Assembly: GCA_963582065.1 (NCBI GenBank)
Contig: CAUZRQ010000007.1
Location: 28,493-92,492 of the forward strand
Direction: 5' to 3'
From: UBA8437 sp963582065
Lineage (GTDB): Bacteria > Planctomycetota > Planctomycetia > Planctomycetales > Planctomycetaceae
Length of the DNA stretch: 64,000 nt
The position numbers and the translations under genes were made by a program. Each line of letters starts with the position of its first letter. Positions within the stretch are counted from its first letter, which is position 1. Shown here in pieces: positions 63,658 to 64,000 of this stretch. The notes beneath the pieces are model-generated. The model ran no database searches. It was not told the DNA's origin and saw only the letters and a list, made by a program, of their open reading frames with translations.

Positions 63658-64000
<343 letters not shown>

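Overview
The window reads as ordinary, GC-rich chromosomal DNA of a planctomycete (phylum Planctomycetota). The strongest pointers are a DUF1549/DUF1553 protein carrying a planctomycete-type cytochrome c motif, overlapping a DUF1501 protein (49213-53014), a second DUF1501 gene (57312-58661), many Gfo/Idh/MocA and xylose-isomerase-like proteins, PQQ-propeller and TPP II-like secreted proteins, and a small basic planctomycete-style protein (8635-8814). A Kdo transferase (waaA) indicates an LPS-type outer membrane. No phage, transposase or CRISPR array was found.

Layout. 1-8.5 kb: 3' end of a thioredoxin-fold protein, a secreted tripeptidyl-peptidase II-like protease, an MFS transporter, then cca and an oxidoreductase on the plus strand. 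8.6-14 kb: dnaK-clpB on the minus strand behind a near-consensus sigma-54 promoter with two upstream palindromes. 14-18 kb: pheA and aroF (aromatic amino acids), tpiA, and a secG with an unusual Calx-beta/Lys-Pro-Ala tail. 18.2-28.5 kb: a housekeeping run yicC-gmk-rpoZ-coaC-coaB-ftsK, then cimA and valS behind their own sigma-70-type promoter and structured leader. 28.5-36.6 kb: bifunctional-nuclease-family gene, NagB-like gene, an RND efflux adaptor/pump pair, an unknown multi-pass membrane protein and a sugar isomerase-like gene. 36.7-45.6 kb (mostly minus): fabH, two hypotheticals, metK, waaA and a very long secA. 45.6-53 kb: sugar/hydroxyacid oxidoreductases, a class III aminotransferase and the DUF1549/DUF1553 + DUF1501 pair. 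53-54.2 kb: tRNA-Gly(CCC) whose 3' half is repeated exactly (50 bp) 855 bp away, enclosing a low-GC islet with one membrane-protein gene. 54.3-63.2 kb: a lipoprotein with beta-fructosidase-like sequence, a phytanoyl-CoA dioxygenase-like protein, a second DUF1501 protein and a very large PQQ-propeller protein. 63.2-64 kb: the 3' end of an rRNA operon on the minus strand (23S, 5S, strong terminator).

How the genes fit together. Most of the window is core metabolism and macromolecule handling: protein quality control (dnaK, clpB), secretion (secA, secG), translation (cca, valS, tRNA, rRNA), cofactor and amino-acid synthesis (coaB, coaC, metK, pheA, aroF, cimA), envelope (waaA, fabH) and chromosome segregation (ftsK). 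The accessory fraction consists of planctomycete secreted catabolic proteins. I found no self-evident new multi-gene system. The best leads are regulatory or architectural: sigma-54 control of dnaK, the tRNA-Gly islet, the SecG fusion, the cimA and secA leaders, and the PQQ gene with no canonical start codon behind the rRNA terminator. All functional calls are from motif reading by eye, without database searches.
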